This document shows positions 8,698 through 16,539 of a DNA stretch of 64,000 nt, in pieces. The notes beneath the pieces are model-generated. The model made no database searches and was not told the DNA's origin. It saw nothing but the letters and a program-made list of their open reading frames with translations. Within the stretch, counting starts at the first letter, position 1. Each line of letters begins with the position of its first letter. A program made the translations under genes and the position numbers. The DNA comes from Candidatus Fluviicola riflensis. GTDB taxonomy: Bacteria; Bacteroidota; Bacteroidia; Flavobacteriales_D; Crocinitomicaceae. The stretch spans positions 2,406,641 through 2,470,640 of the forward strand of contig CP022585.1 of NCBI GenBank assembly GCA_002243285.1. Reading direction: 5' to 3'.

Positions 8698-9177
8698 TTA
8701 ACGCAAACGGTCCATCGAATTCAATAATTTTCGGTCTTTGTTCACACCGCGATTCCCGAGCCACACGAATGGAATTCCGGCAATCATCAGGTAAAGTACT
8801 GAACCGATATTTACGTTAACATCTGTGATTTTCAGCAAGGTATAGTTGAAGTAAATGGCCACAAACAATCCGATGATAAAAACGAGGTAAAACATCAGTA
8901 CAAAACGCCCCAAACGCAGCTGTAAACGCAGGTTTTTGTAGAGAATGATGGTGAACAATAACAAAACGATCAGGATCACATTTCCCCAGAAAAGCGGTAA
9001 TTGGATCATATCCAGCACCAATGGGTTTGTGGCAAATAATTCACGTGTATTCCCGAATAAGGTAAAGTGGTACGTTACATCTTCATTGGAAAAGGAGAAG
9101 ATTTCCATTCCCAACAACGGAAGGGCAACTATCAAAAGAGCAACCAGGTAAAAAATGGTTTGAATGCGTTGGATCAT
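8698..9177 (-). CDS. DUF4293 family membrane protein
   Basis: The 159-residue protein begins MIQRIQTIFYLVALLIVALPLLG and has four hydrophobic helices (about 8-28, 60-80, 90-115 and 125-145), ending in a short polar tail with RLLNSMDRLR. The MIQRIQT(I/V)(F/Y)LL start and the four-helix plan are those of DUF4293, a Bacteroidota-specific family of unknown function. It stands alone, 90 nt upstream of the ABC-F gene on the same strand. Confidence 0.8.
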   Translation of the reverse strand: MIQRIQTIFYLVALLIVALPLLGMEIFSFSNEDVTYHFTLFGNTRELFATNPLVLDMIQLPLFWGNVILIVLLLFTIILYKNLRLQLRLGRFVLMFYLVFIIGLFVAIYFNYTLLKITDVNVNIGSVLYLMIAGIPFVWLGNRGVNKDRKLLNSMDRLR

Positions 9178-9296
9178 GTTTCAAATTTTCATCAAAAGTA
9201 CCGAAAATAGTGCATTGTTGGTGCTCTGAGGATAAGTTCTTTACAGATTAATCAGTGTACTTTCAAATCATTGGGCAGCTTCTAAATCAGGTCCAA

Positions 9297-9327
9297 TTGC
9301 TTCTCATGACACTTTCTCGTATATTTG
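9297..9327 (+). promoter_or_regulatory. Candidate Bacteroidota promoter for the Crp/Fnr gene
   Basis: TTG at 9297-9299 and TATATTTG at 9320-9327 match the Bacteroidota -33/-7 consensus (TTG, 20-nt spacer, TAnnTTTG). The start codon lies 95 nt downstream. The same arrangement with further shared flanking bases (ATTGC..., TATATTTGGATTCG) occurs at 11447-11478 ahead of the methyltransferase gene. Confidence 0.5.
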
Positions 9328-9421
9328 GATTCGGTTCTTTAAATCAAAATCAGTGCTAAAAATCCACTTGGATGCCGAGTTGTAAGCAGTTAAGTAACCC
9401 TATCGATTCTTATATTCTAAT

Positions 9422-9997
9422 ATGTTTAAACAAATCATTGATAGTATCGCCCGATACACTTCACTAGATAAAAGCGAACAGGAATATTTCGTGAATAAAC
9501 TGGAAGTAAGACACTACAATAAAAAAGAAGTGATTTTGCAAGAAGGAAAAGTATGTAACTATACTTATTTCATAAACAAAGGATGTTTACGTTATTACTA
9601 TATTATAGAGGGCAAAGAAAATACAGCACAGTTTTTCTTTGAAAATGCATGGTACACGGATTTTGAAAGTTTTTTATCCGGTAAGCCAACCAAACAAAAT
9701 ATAGAGGCCCTGGAAAAAACAGAGTTGCTTTTACTGTCTTCAAAAGATCTGAAAGAAGTGTACAATGAAATTCCTAAATTCGAAAGATTAGGGAGACAAA
9801 TGGCGGAAAACGCATTCCTGGGTGTTCGTCATCGTAATGAAATGCTGGAGAATCATTCGGCAGAAGAGCGGTATCTTATGCTAATCAAAGAAAGGCCCAA
9901 AGTCTTTGAACGAATACCACAGCATTACATTGCTTCATATCTTGGTATTCAACCCGAATCACTGAGCCGGATCAGAAAGAAAATTTCAGTGAAATAA
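9422..9997 (+). CDS. Crp/Fnr-family transcriptional regulator
   Basis: The 191-residue protein has an N-terminal cyclic-nucleotide-binding-type beta roll (about 25-115; KKEVILQEGKVCNYTYFINKGCLRYYY and a FFFENAWYTDFESFL strand pair) and a short C-terminal winged-helix HTH (about 150-191; HYIASYLGIQPESLSRIRKKI). It is a compact Bacteroidota subtype. I do not see the full Arg/Glu signature for cAMP, or the Cys cluster of FNR, so the effector is unknown. It sits alone upstream of two envelope-protein genes that it may regulate. Confidence 0.85.
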   Translation: MFKQIIDSIARYTSLDKSEQEYFVNKLEVRHYNKKEVILQEGKVCNYTYFINKGCLRYYYIIEGKENTAQFFFENAWYTDFESFLSGKPTKQNIEALEKTELLLLSSKDLKEVYNEIPKFERLGRQMAENAFLGVRHRNEMLENHSAEERYLMLIKERPKVFERIPQHYIASYLGIQPESLSRIRKKISVK

Positions 9998-10041
9998 TTT
10001 TCTTAACCTAGGTCAACGTTTTAAAGGGAGAGGACTTTCCA

Positions 10042-10074
10042 ATTTTGTACTTGAAAAACAAAACAGTACAAAAT
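10042..10074 (+). promoter_or_regulatory. Inverted repeat spanning the start codon of the next gene
   Basis: ATTTTGTAC (10042-10050) and GTACAAAAT (10066-10074) are perfect 9-bp inverted repeats separated by 15 nt. The right arm includes the first two bases of the ATG at 10073. This could be an operator or an mRNA hairpin that masks the start. The adjacent gene upstream encodes a Crp/Fnr regulator, a plausible but unproven ligand of the dyad. Confidence 0.4.
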
Positions 10075-10636
10075 GAAAAACATCTTTTTACTTCTCTTTG
10101 GCGGTTTCCTGCTATTTGGAACCAGTACCATTGCCCAAATCAATACTTCCGGTCCAAAAAAATGGGGTATCGAAACAGAACTCTTTCAGCCATTTTATCC
10201 AACGGTACACATCATTCGAATTCAAGCTACAATAACCATCACGCCAACTGATAGCAAATTGAAAGGCGATCTCATAATTGGGGCATATATTCGTCCGAAC
10301 GTAAAGCATGATGTGGTGGAAAAAATCAACGAATACATGCTCGCCGTTGGGTATAGACAATACTTTTGGAAAGGTTTGCATCTGGAAGCAAAGTCGAACA
10401 TGGGTTATGCCTGGGGAACAAAAAATCTCATCGATAATAAAGACTATGAAACTCCTACCTGGTTTTGGGAAGCTAATGTGGGCTATCGATTTAACGTAAT
10501 CACCAACAAAAAGAGCAGCATCTATTTAATCCCACAATTTGGCGGAATCGGAAATATCGTTGCTCACATAGGTCCGCGTGGTGGTAAACCCGACAACTTT
10601 TTACACGGAAATATAGTTCTAGGCATTTGTTTTTAA
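10073..10636 (+). CDS. Exported beta-rich protein, probable outer-membrane barrel
   Basis: The 187-residue product has a clear signal peptide (MKNIFLLLFGGFLLFGTSTIAQ). The remainder alternates hydrophobic and polar residues with aromatic ends (YMLAVGYRQYFWKGLHLEAKS, YAWGTKN, WFWEANVGYRFNV) and ends in HGNIVLGICF, a Phe-terminated strand typical of small outer-membrane beta barrels. I do not recognise the family. It lies 75 nt after the Crp/Fnr gene and 12 nt before a gene for a similar envelope protein, probably as one transcript. Confidence 0.65.
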   Translation: MKNIFLLLFGGFLLFGTSTIAQINTSGPKKWGIETELFQPFYPTVHIIRIQATITITPTDSKLKGDLIIGAYIRPNVKHDVVEKINEYMLAVGYRQYFWKGLHLEAKSNMGYAWGTKNLIDNKDYETPTWFWEANVGYRFNVITNKKSSIYLIPQFGGIGNIVAHIGPRGGKPDNFLHGNIVLGICF

Positions 10637-10648
10637 AATTAAGGAGAT

Positions 10649-11305
10649 ATGAAAAAGATCGTTTTAAGCACTCTTATAGTGATAATATCATTGAAAATAA
10701 GCGCTCAGGCAGAAGTTAAACCCGAATTACTATACAGCAATAAATTATCAATAGTTGCTGGCTTAATCCAACCCATTGCGTTAAACGGCTGGAATGTAGA
10801 ACTAAATTACACAACAAAAAGAATGATTTTTGATTATTCACATGGGTTTAATCTGCACCCACCATCAGGGGGCGAATATAAAATCCAAAATGTAGTTTTA
10901 TACTTACCCTACTCGACTGGTTTTGGCATTGGATATCGTATTAATTCTTTTCTGGATATTCGATTTGAGCCAAAGCTTCACAGCTGGGAAGTGTATTACA
11001 GAGATGATGAGCAAACACCTTCTGTTAGAATCGAAGACTACAAAACCTTTACACTAGGAATAGGTATCTACTACCGTTATTTTCCTTTCCGAAACAGCAA
11101 GTATAAAGGATTACAAGGGATTACAACAGCTACAAGTCTACGTTTCTGGCCCAACATCGGCTCTACTTTAAGCAAAGACAAATTTACCTATGACAACAAA
11201 TTAACAAGTAACAAGGAAACTCAAAAAGCGGCCAATATAGGAATGGGTAACACACCTTTTATTTTCAACATATCAATTGGCTATACCTTTGGTGGGAAAG
11301 ACTAA
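10649..11305 (+). CDS. Exported beta-rich protein, probable outer-membrane barrel
   Basis: The 218-residue protein has a signal peptide (MKKIVLSTLIVIISLKISAQ) and a beta-rich mature part with aromatic girdles (WNVELNYTTKRMIFDYSHGF, GFGIGYRINSFLDIRFEP, YYRYFPF) and a final FNISIGYTFGGK strand. The start is preceded by AAGGAG at 10641-10646, one of the few strong Shine-Dalgarno sequences in the window. It sits 12 nt downstream of a similar gene, so the pair is probably co-expressed. Family not recognised; an outer-membrane role is inferred from the pattern only. Confidence 0.65.
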   Translation: MKKIVLSTLIVIISLKISAQAEVKPELLYSNKLSIVAGLIQPIALNGWNVELNYTTKRMIFDYSHGFNLHPPSGGEYKIQNVVLYLPYSTGFGIGYRINSFLDIRFEPKLHSWEVYYRDDEQTPSVRIEDYKTFTLGIGIYYRYFPFRNSKYKGLQGITTATSLRFWPNIGSTLSKDKFTYDNKLTSNKETQKAANIGMGNTPFIFNISIGYTFGGKD

Positions 11306-11446
11306 ATAACGTGAGTTCAGCAGGAAAACAATATTTTCCCCTAATTCAACATCATTACTTTCGTGTTGGATTAGGGATTTTTTGTGTCCACGTTGAAAAG
11401 GATAGGATTAGCAACCTCCCTCAACAGTTCCTCCACACAAGGTGAA

Positions 11447-11478
11447 TTGCATCGTCTGAAGCTTTTTATGTATATTTG
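11447..11478 (+). promoter_or_regulatory. Candidate Bacteroidota promoter for the methyltransferase gene
   Basis: TTG at 11447-11449 and TATATTTG at 11471-11478, 21 nt apart, fit the Bacteroidota -33/-7 pattern and lie 77 nt before the ATG at 11555. The block from ATTGC to GATTCG resembles that ahead of the Crp/Fnr gene at 9296-9333, and both are followed by AAATCAAA. Confidence 0.5.
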
Positions 11479-11554
11479 GATTCGATTCTGAAATCAAAGA
11501 ATCGGTTACTGAAAAGACTTTCCATCACCGGATCGCAAACGGTTAGCAGCAACA

Positions 11555-12253
11555 ATGACAGATCAGGTAATGACAGAAAACCTAACGAAAGACATCATAC
11601 AATGGGACGTTAAAGCCTGGTCAAAAGCGCTTACCTACTGGAACAGCAATATTGATTGGGACAACATTCAGAATGGGCTTGAGTTGGGCGGACGACAAGG
11701 CGGACTTTCCTTATGGCTCGCGTTGAAAGGCAAGCAAACTGTTTGTTCTGACCTGAAAGATGTGAAAGATACAGCCGAACCACTTCACCTGAAATACAAT
11801 CTGTCTTCTCTTTTAACGTACCAGGATATTGACGCTACGGCTATTCCGTATGAAAATCAGTTTGACATCATTGTCTTTAAATCAATTATTGGTGGAATTG
11901 GCAAAAAAGATGACAACGAAATTAAACAACAGGTCTTCAAAGAAATTCATAAAGCATTGAAACCCGGCGGAAAATTGTTGTTTGCAGAAAATTTGGTGGC
12001 TTCTCCGTTTCATCAATTCCTCAGAAAACGTTTTGTGAACTGGGGTGAACATTGGAGGTATTTGTCGCTGAAAGAAATGAACGGGTTTCTGAAAGATTTT
12101 TCATCCGTTGAGATAAAAGCAACCGGCGTTCTCGGCACATTCGGAAGAACGGAACGGCAACGAAATTTCCTTTCGGCCATTGATCAACTGATTTTAAACA
12201 GAATTTGTCCGGCGAGCTGGAAATATATCTGTTACGGGGTTGCGGTGAAATAG
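11555..12253 (+). CDS. Class I SAM-dependent methyltransferase
   Basis: The 232-residue cytoplasmic protein carries the Rossmann methyltransferase signature: motif I as LELGGRQGG (residues 42-50), an acidic motif II region (CSDLKDV), motif IV FDIIVFKS, and the post-motif HKALKPGGKLLFAENL typical of methyltransferase type 11/12 domains. The C-terminal third (residues 150-232) is basic and aromatic. The substrate cannot be told from sequence. An in-frame ATG five codons downstream (11570) is an alternative start. The gene stands alone between envelope-protein and DUF genes. Confidence 0.8.
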   Translation: MTDQVMTENLTKDIIQWDVKAWSKALTYWNSNIDWDNIQNGLELGGRQGGLSLWLALKGKQTVCSDLKDVKDTAEPLHLKYNLSSLLTYQDIDATAIPYENQFDIIVFKSIIGGIGKKDDNEIKQQVFKEIHKALKPGGKLLFAENLVASPFHQFLRKRFVNWGEHWRYLSLKEMNGFLKDFSSVEIKATGVLGTFGRTERQRNFLSAIDQLILNRICPASWKYICYGVAVK

Positions 12254-12334
12254 AATTACGCTAACAAGGAATCGTCAAAAGAGGTAGTTGATTTCGGATG
12301 ACTTCACTGTTTGGGAAAACTAAATGACAATAAC

Positions 12335-13522
12335 ATGTTTGGATTATTTAAAAAGGGAGATCCCATTGATGATTTTTGGAAATGGTTCGCTGAAAATGAA
12401 AAAACGTTTCACAACTTTCAGAACAACCCAAACAAGTATTTAAACGAGCTTTTAGTTAAATCAAAGAAAATAGAAGACGGCCTTGTCATTGAGCTAGAAC
12501 CACTAAAAGAAGGCTATCTAACAATGACAGTTTCAGCAGACGGTATCATCGACCTGTTTCCCCTGGTGCAACAAATCGTTGACAAAGCTCCTCCAATCAA
12601 CGGTTGGAAGATTTGTGCTTTCAGACAACGCATGCCGGCTGAAAAAGTAAAACAACTGGTTTTAACGGTTCAAAACCTGGAATTAACCCTCTGCAACATG
12701 AGGTTTTCGCCAGTCGTGACAGACGGTAGCCTTGACATTGTTATATACGTAGCTGGCATTACCGAAGAAAATCAAAATCAAGTGGCGTATGGCGGACTCA
12801 TGCTGGTTGACAACATCCTTGGAGAATATGACTGCGCAACAAAAGTTCGTAATTATTACTTCTACAACATGCCTCCTGATGCTGATACGATACCGGAATT
12901 ATTGCCTTTACTTAAATTGGCGGAATACATTGACAACTCACAAAAAGCAGAGCCATCGAAAATAGCCATTTGTGCATTTAATTCGGCCGAAATGAACGAT
13001 GAAGAATTAATCAAAGACGATTTGCAATTGTTTGTAAAGTGGGAATTGAGCAACATGTTCTGCGATTTAATGTTGCGAAGAGATTTGGTGTTTGAAATGG
13101 CAGAACTGGATCAAATCGGTCAGATTACCGGGATAAACGTAGAACCGCTGTATGACATGACTTTTTATTGGGATAAGACCGCTGAAGCAGAACATTTGTC
13201 CTATTGCGCTACCGAATCTGATAAAGCAAAACAATTGGCCATTATTCAAACTTCGAACGAGAAACTGATTCATAATATCGACCGTGTTCATGAAACTGTT
13301 ATATCACTGGAAAACGCACTGAATGCCATTGAAAATCTGGAAGAACAAATCGTTGATTCAAACGACGGATTCTTTAATGACCTTCGCTATTTTGCCAAAA
13401 CCAATGATGGATATTCCGACACCATTTACAGCGACATTAAAAAAATGAGCGAATTTCTGGTTTTTGTGAAATCACTCGATGGTGATACGACTTACTTTAA
13501 ATTTAAACCGGGAGTTAGCTGA
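12335..13522 (+). CDS. Conserved hypothetical cytoplasmic protein
   Basis: I chose ATG at 12335 because the protein then begins MFGLFKKGDPIDDFWKWF, a start form common in this Bacteroidota family. The 395-residue product has no signal peptide or membrane helix. The N-terminal 140 residues alternate beta and alpha (LVIELEPLKEGYLTMTVSADG, WKICAFRQRMP), and the last 80 residues are helical and acidic. I do not recognise a named domain; a self-contained role such as a toxin-immunity or adaptor protein is possible, but there is no direct sign of either. It is a single-gene unit. Confidence 0.6.
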   Translation: MFGLFKKGDPIDDFWKWFAENEKTFHNFQNNPNKYLNELLVKSKKIEDGLVIELEPLKEGYLTMTVSADGIIDLFPLVQQIVDKAPPINGWKICAFRQRMPAEKVKQLVLTVQNLELTLCNMRFSPVVTDGSLDIVIYVAGITEENQNQVAYGGLMLVDNILGEYDCATKVRNYYFYNMPPDADTIPELLPLLKLAEYIDNSQKAEPSKIAICAFNSAEMNDEELIKDDLQLFVKWELSNMFCDLMLRRDLVFEMAELDQIGQITGINVEPLYDMTFYWDKTAEAEHLSYCATESDKAKQLAIIQTSNEKLIHNIDRVHETVISLENALNAIENLEEQIVDSNDGFFNDLRYFAKTNDGYSDTIYSDIKKMSEFLVFVKSLDGDTTYFKFKPGVS

Positions 13523-13735
13523 TAACCGTTTTGGAATTTGGTTAATCCCATATATCAGGCAAGCCGGCGTGTTTCGCTGGACAATTTTTTGCATCTTTAA
13601 AGTTCCATACTTCGTGTCGGGTTAAACCCCGGTAAACAGCTTTGTGCTTAGCGTCCATTTCTCCATCAAGCACCGAACCTTTACAAGCATTGGCGGTAGG
13701 TACAACTATTCAAAATAACGGCTAAAAAAACTCTG

Positions 13736-14932
13736 ATGGAAGACAAACAAGATGATCCGAAGACCCTCAAAAACAAGTACATACCAACTGCTGAGTTTTA
13801 TAGCCAGATAATCGACAGTTTACAGGATTATTCCATTTTCACATTGGATAAAGAATTTAATATTAATAGCTGGAGTTCAGGCTCAACTAAAATATTTGGG
13901 TACGAAACGGAAGAGGTTATTGGAGAACCGTTCGATATCATCTTTACTGAAGAAGATTTAAAAAGTGATGTGCCGAAAAAAGAAATCGAAACAGCCTTAA
14001 AAGAAGGTCGTGCAACAGATAACAGGTGGCACATTGCGAAAGACAAAAGTGTGTTTTATGCTTATGGATTGGTTTTTCCACTCGTGGGCCTGGATGGAGA
14101 AATGCTGGGGTATGTAAAAATCCTTCGGGATTTGACGGAGAGGAAACAATCGGAAGATGCCATAAAAAAGTATGTCCGGGAACTGGAAGACCTGAATACA
14201 CATAAAGAGAGTGTTTTGGCAATACTTTCGCACGATTTAAGAAGCCCGCTGTCGGCCATTATCGGAACGGCAAAATATTTGAAAGAACATTTTCAGAAAA
14301 TGAAGCCGGATGATGTTCAGGAAATGCTCGACTTACTGTACAAGTCATCAACCGATGAACTGGATATGTTAGACTATTTGGTAGAATGGGCCCGGATAAA
14401 ATATGCGTCAGATGTATTTTCGCCGACGCAACTAAAATTAACCGAATACATTGATAAAGTCTTTACAACCTTAAACGAAACGGCTTTACTAAACACGATC
14501 AATCTTCATCACGAAGTTGAAGAGAACACTTCTGTATTTGCAGATAGCAAAATGCTGATCTCCATCATTCAAAATATTGTTTCAAATGCGATTAAACACA
14601 CCGAAAAAGGAGGCGAAATAACTGTTTCTGCAAAAAGTAAAGACAACAAAATCATCGTTCAGGTAAGGGACACCGGGATTGGAATGTCAAAAGAAATAAT
14701 GGGAAAACTGTTTACCCCTCAAATGAAAACGCTTTCAGAAACAAGAAAAAAGGATAAAGGCGCCGGAATCGGATTATTACTGGTGAAAGGCTTTCTGGAA
14801 AAAAATGGCGGTGAAATATGGGTTGAAAGTGTTGAAGGTGTGGGTTCATCTTTCTATTTTACATTGCCCATTGAAGAACCTTTATATAAAATAGGCAGTT
14901 CAGACGAAATCATGTTTGATGAGAGTGCATAA
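13736..14932 (+). CDS. PAS-domain sensor histidine kinase
   Basis: The 398-residue soluble kinase has a PAS domain (about 20-130; IFTLDKEFNINSWSSGSTKIFGYETEE, ending GYVKILRDLTERKQSE), then a HisKA dimerisation helix with phospho-acceptor His166 in AILSHDLRSPL, then a HATPase domain with N box QNIVSNAIKHT, G1 VRDTGIGM and G2 GAGIGLLLVKGF. All catalytic boxes are intact. No transmembrane segment is visible, so it senses a cytoplasmic signal through PAS. No response regulator lies beside it, so it is an orphan kinase here. Confidence 0.92.
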   Translation: MEDKQDDPKTLKNKYIPTAEFYSQIIDSLQDYSIFTLDKEFNINSWSSGSTKIFGYETEEVIGEPFDIIFTEEDLKSDVPKKEIETALKEGRATDNRWHIAKDKSVFYAYGLVFPLVGLDGEMLGYVKILRDLTERKQSEDAIKKYVRELEDLNTHKESVLAILSHDLRSPLSAIIGTAKYLKEHFQKMKPDDVQEMLDLLYKSSTDELDMLDYLVEWARIKYASDVFSPTQLKLTEYIDKVFTTLNETALLNTINLHHEVEENTSVFADSKMLISIIQNIVSNAIKHTEKGGEITVSAKSKDNKIIVQVRDTGIGMSKEIMGKLFTPQMKTLSETRKKDKGAGIGLLLVKGFLEKNGGEIWVESVEGVGSSFYFTLPIEEPLYKIGSSDEIMFDESA

Positions 14933-14999
14933 CCGGAGTAATTTAATTGGCGGGAAAAGTCAAACTTGCATGACAAAAAATAAATACTTACTTTTAACG

Positions 15000-15022
15000 T
15001 TAGTATCGTAATCCAATACTAA
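15000..15022 (+). promoter_or_regulatory. Candidate HigA operator overlapping the higB start
   Basis: TTAGTAT (15000-15006) and ATACTAA (15016-15022) are a perfect 7-bp inverted repeat with a 9-nt spacer. The right arm overlaps the A of the higB start codon. Type II antitoxins such as HigA commonly bind a dyad overlapping the operon promoter or start, which suggests autorepression. Confidence 0.6.
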
Positions 15023-15303
15023 TGATAAAGACCTTTGACGATAAAGAATCTGAAAAAATTTGGATCGGAATTCGGTCAAAAAAATTGCCCAACGAAATTC
15101 AGGATGTTGCGCGTCGGAAACTGAGAATGATCAATAACGCTCAGGACATAAATGATCTCAGAATTCCACCCGCAAACAGACTGGAGAAATTGAGAGGAGA
15201 TCTTCAAGATTATTACAGCATTCGCGTTAACAATCAATGGAGAATCATTTTTAAATGGATCAATAATGATGCTTACGAAATTAATATAGTGGATTACCAT
15301 TAA
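15022..15303 (+). CDS. higB: HigB-type toxin of a HigBA module
   Basis: The 93-residue protein is a RelE/HigB-fold toxin. It has the characteristic series of motifs: SEKIWIGIRSKKLPNEIQDVARRKLRMINNA, then DLRIPPANRLEKLRGDLQDYYSIRVNNQWRIIFKW and a closing IVDYH. The loops around L-x-G...Y-x-I-R...W-R-I-x-F are the HigB/GraT-like active surface that cleaves ribosome-bound mRNA. It is followed 10 nt later by a HigA-type antitoxin, the toxin-first order typical of HigBA. Subfamily (HigB versus GraT) is not separable by eye. Confidence 0.9.
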   Translation: MIKTFDDKESEKIWIGIRSKKLPNEIQDVARRKLRMINNAQDINDLRIPPANRLEKLRGDLQDYYSIRVNNQWRIIFKWINNDAYEINIVDYH

Positions 15304-15313
15304 ATGTACAATC

Positions 15314-15613
15314 ATGGAAAAGCTCAAAAATATTCATCCGGGAGAAATACTCATAGAGGAATTCTTGATCCCATTGGAAATTTCGGCCTACCGTTTGGCC
15401 AAGGAAACCTTTCTTCCTCAAACACGTATTTCCGAAATAGTAAAAGGTAATCGCAGAATTACAGCTGATACTGCTTTACGATTTTCCAAATTTTTCGGAA
15501 CCACTGCCAAATTTTGGTTAGGACTTCAGGATGATTATGATCTGGAAGAAGAGAAAAATCAGAAAGGGAAAGAAATCAATAATATCAAGCCTCTGGAAGG
15601 AAACGCTGCGTAA
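15314..15613 (+). CDS. higA: HigA-type antitoxin
   Basis: The 99-residue protein has the HigA signature near the start: NIHPGEILIEEFLIPLEISAYRLAKET, then an XRE-type helix-turn-helix (PQTRISEIVKGNRRITADTALRFSKFFGTTAKFWLGLQDDYDL). The C-terminal 25 residues are charged and low in structure, which suits toxin binding. It neutralises HigB and represses the operon, likely through the dyad at 15000-15022. It is immediately downstream of higB in a two-gene operon. Confidence 0.92.
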   Translation: MEKLKNIHPGEILIEEFLIPLEISAYRLAKETFLPQTRISEIVKGNRRITADTALRFSKFFGTTAKFWLGLQDDYDLEEEKNQKGKEINNIKPLEGNAA

Positions 15614-15662
15614 CACGTGTTCCGTAAAAATAATTGTGTGAATATTGGTTATATTCGTTGGT

Positions 15663-16109
15663 ATGAATTCAAACTCTGATCGCGGAATTTTCAGTTCACG
15701 CATTTTAAACTTTCCGGTAGAAAGCGTCTACCAGGCGTTTGCAAATCCATTGCATTTGAAAGAATGGTGGGGACCTGAAGGTTTCACCAATACCATTCAT
15801 GAATTTGACCTGCAGCCCGGCGGAAAGTGGGTTTTGACCATGCACGGCCCTGAAATTGGCCATTATGAAAACTCATCTGTGTTTCAAATTGTGGAACCAT
15901 TAAAGCTGGTTGCCTGGAAAAGAGTTTCGAAACCATTGTTTGAGATGGAAATTGGGTTTACGAAGCTTGATGATGCAACAACGGAGATTTCGTTTCGGAT
16001 GATCTTCGATACCGAAGAAGAATGTGAAAAAATCAGGCGGTTTGCCGGACCAAAGAACGAAGAGAATTTTGACAGATTGGAAAAAGAGCTGCTGAAGATT
16101 GTGGCCTGA
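15663..16109 (+). CDS. SRPBCC/AHSA1-family protein
   Basis: The start is set at ATG 15663 (MNSNSDRGIFSSRIL); an extension to 15645 is poorly supported. The 148-residue product has the AHSA1/SRPBCC fold pattern: SSRILNFPVESVYQAFANPLHLKEWWGPEGFTNTI, GGKWVLTMHGP, and a long C-terminal helix FAGPKNEENFDRLEKELLKIV. WWGP after a helical segment is diagnostic for AHSA1-like proteins. These bind small hydrophobic ligands or act as co-chaperone-like modules; the ligand is unknown. It is a single-gene unit after higA. Confidence 0.85.
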   Translation: MNSNSDRGIFSSRILNFPVESVYQAFANPLHLKEWWGPEGFTNTIHEFDLQPGGKWVLTMHGPEIGHYENSSVFQIVEPLKLVAWKRVSKPLFEMEIGFTKLDDATTEISFRMIFDTEEECEKIRRFAGPKNEENFDRLEKELLKIVA

Positions 16110-16539
16110 TTCCAACAACACAAAAAACAAACCGGTTTTATGATCTCAACATTTAAATGGCGGAGAGTACCCCCCTTTTTTTTGCATGAAGTAGGAATGC
16201 AAAGCATTTAATCTTGTCCTGAATTTCATTTGATTTCATCCCGATCAGTCTAAAGCCGATAAACAATTTATTACGACAGATGCTCAGATTTTCGCACTCC
16301 TAACGGCAGCGCTGGTTGGTTCTTTATTTAACGTGAGTTCGGTATAGTCTATTCTATGATATAAATGCTGAGCGAGTGCGTTAGCCGAGCAAAATCTGTG
16401 CATCTGTGGGAGCTGAGAATAGCTTTTTTTATATAAGAATTTTGTAACCATTATTGAAAATCGTGTAACAATCTCCCCGCAAAAGAGCGCCATTTTTACA
16501 GGAGTAACAATTCCGTTGCAAATTTAAATTCATAATAAG
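16110..16539. other. 430-nt intergenic region without a gene
   Basis: No credible ORF or RNA gene is visible. Notable content: TAACGTGAGTTC at 16329-16340, a 12-mer also found at 11307-11318 after the second envelope gene; TAACCAT at 16445-16451 with GTGTAACA downstream, resembling the region before the 29766 gene; and a GGAGTAACAA block about 40 nt before the start of the NNP-repeat protein. The region is AT-rich and looks like an accessory-DNA junction. A short minus-strand frame at 16284-16493 has no domain support. Confidence 0.6.

Noticed and set aside
11538-12270. Integron attC-like cores (GGTTAGCAGC; GCTAACAAGG) beside the methyltransferase gene
   Set aside because: The seven-base cores do not fit RYYYAAC/GTTRRRY, no pair of arms folds into an attC hairpin and no integrase is present.
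16284-16493. 69-codon minus-strand frame in the 430-nt gap
   Set aside because: No domain, no start signal, and biased composition; the region is better read as noncoding.
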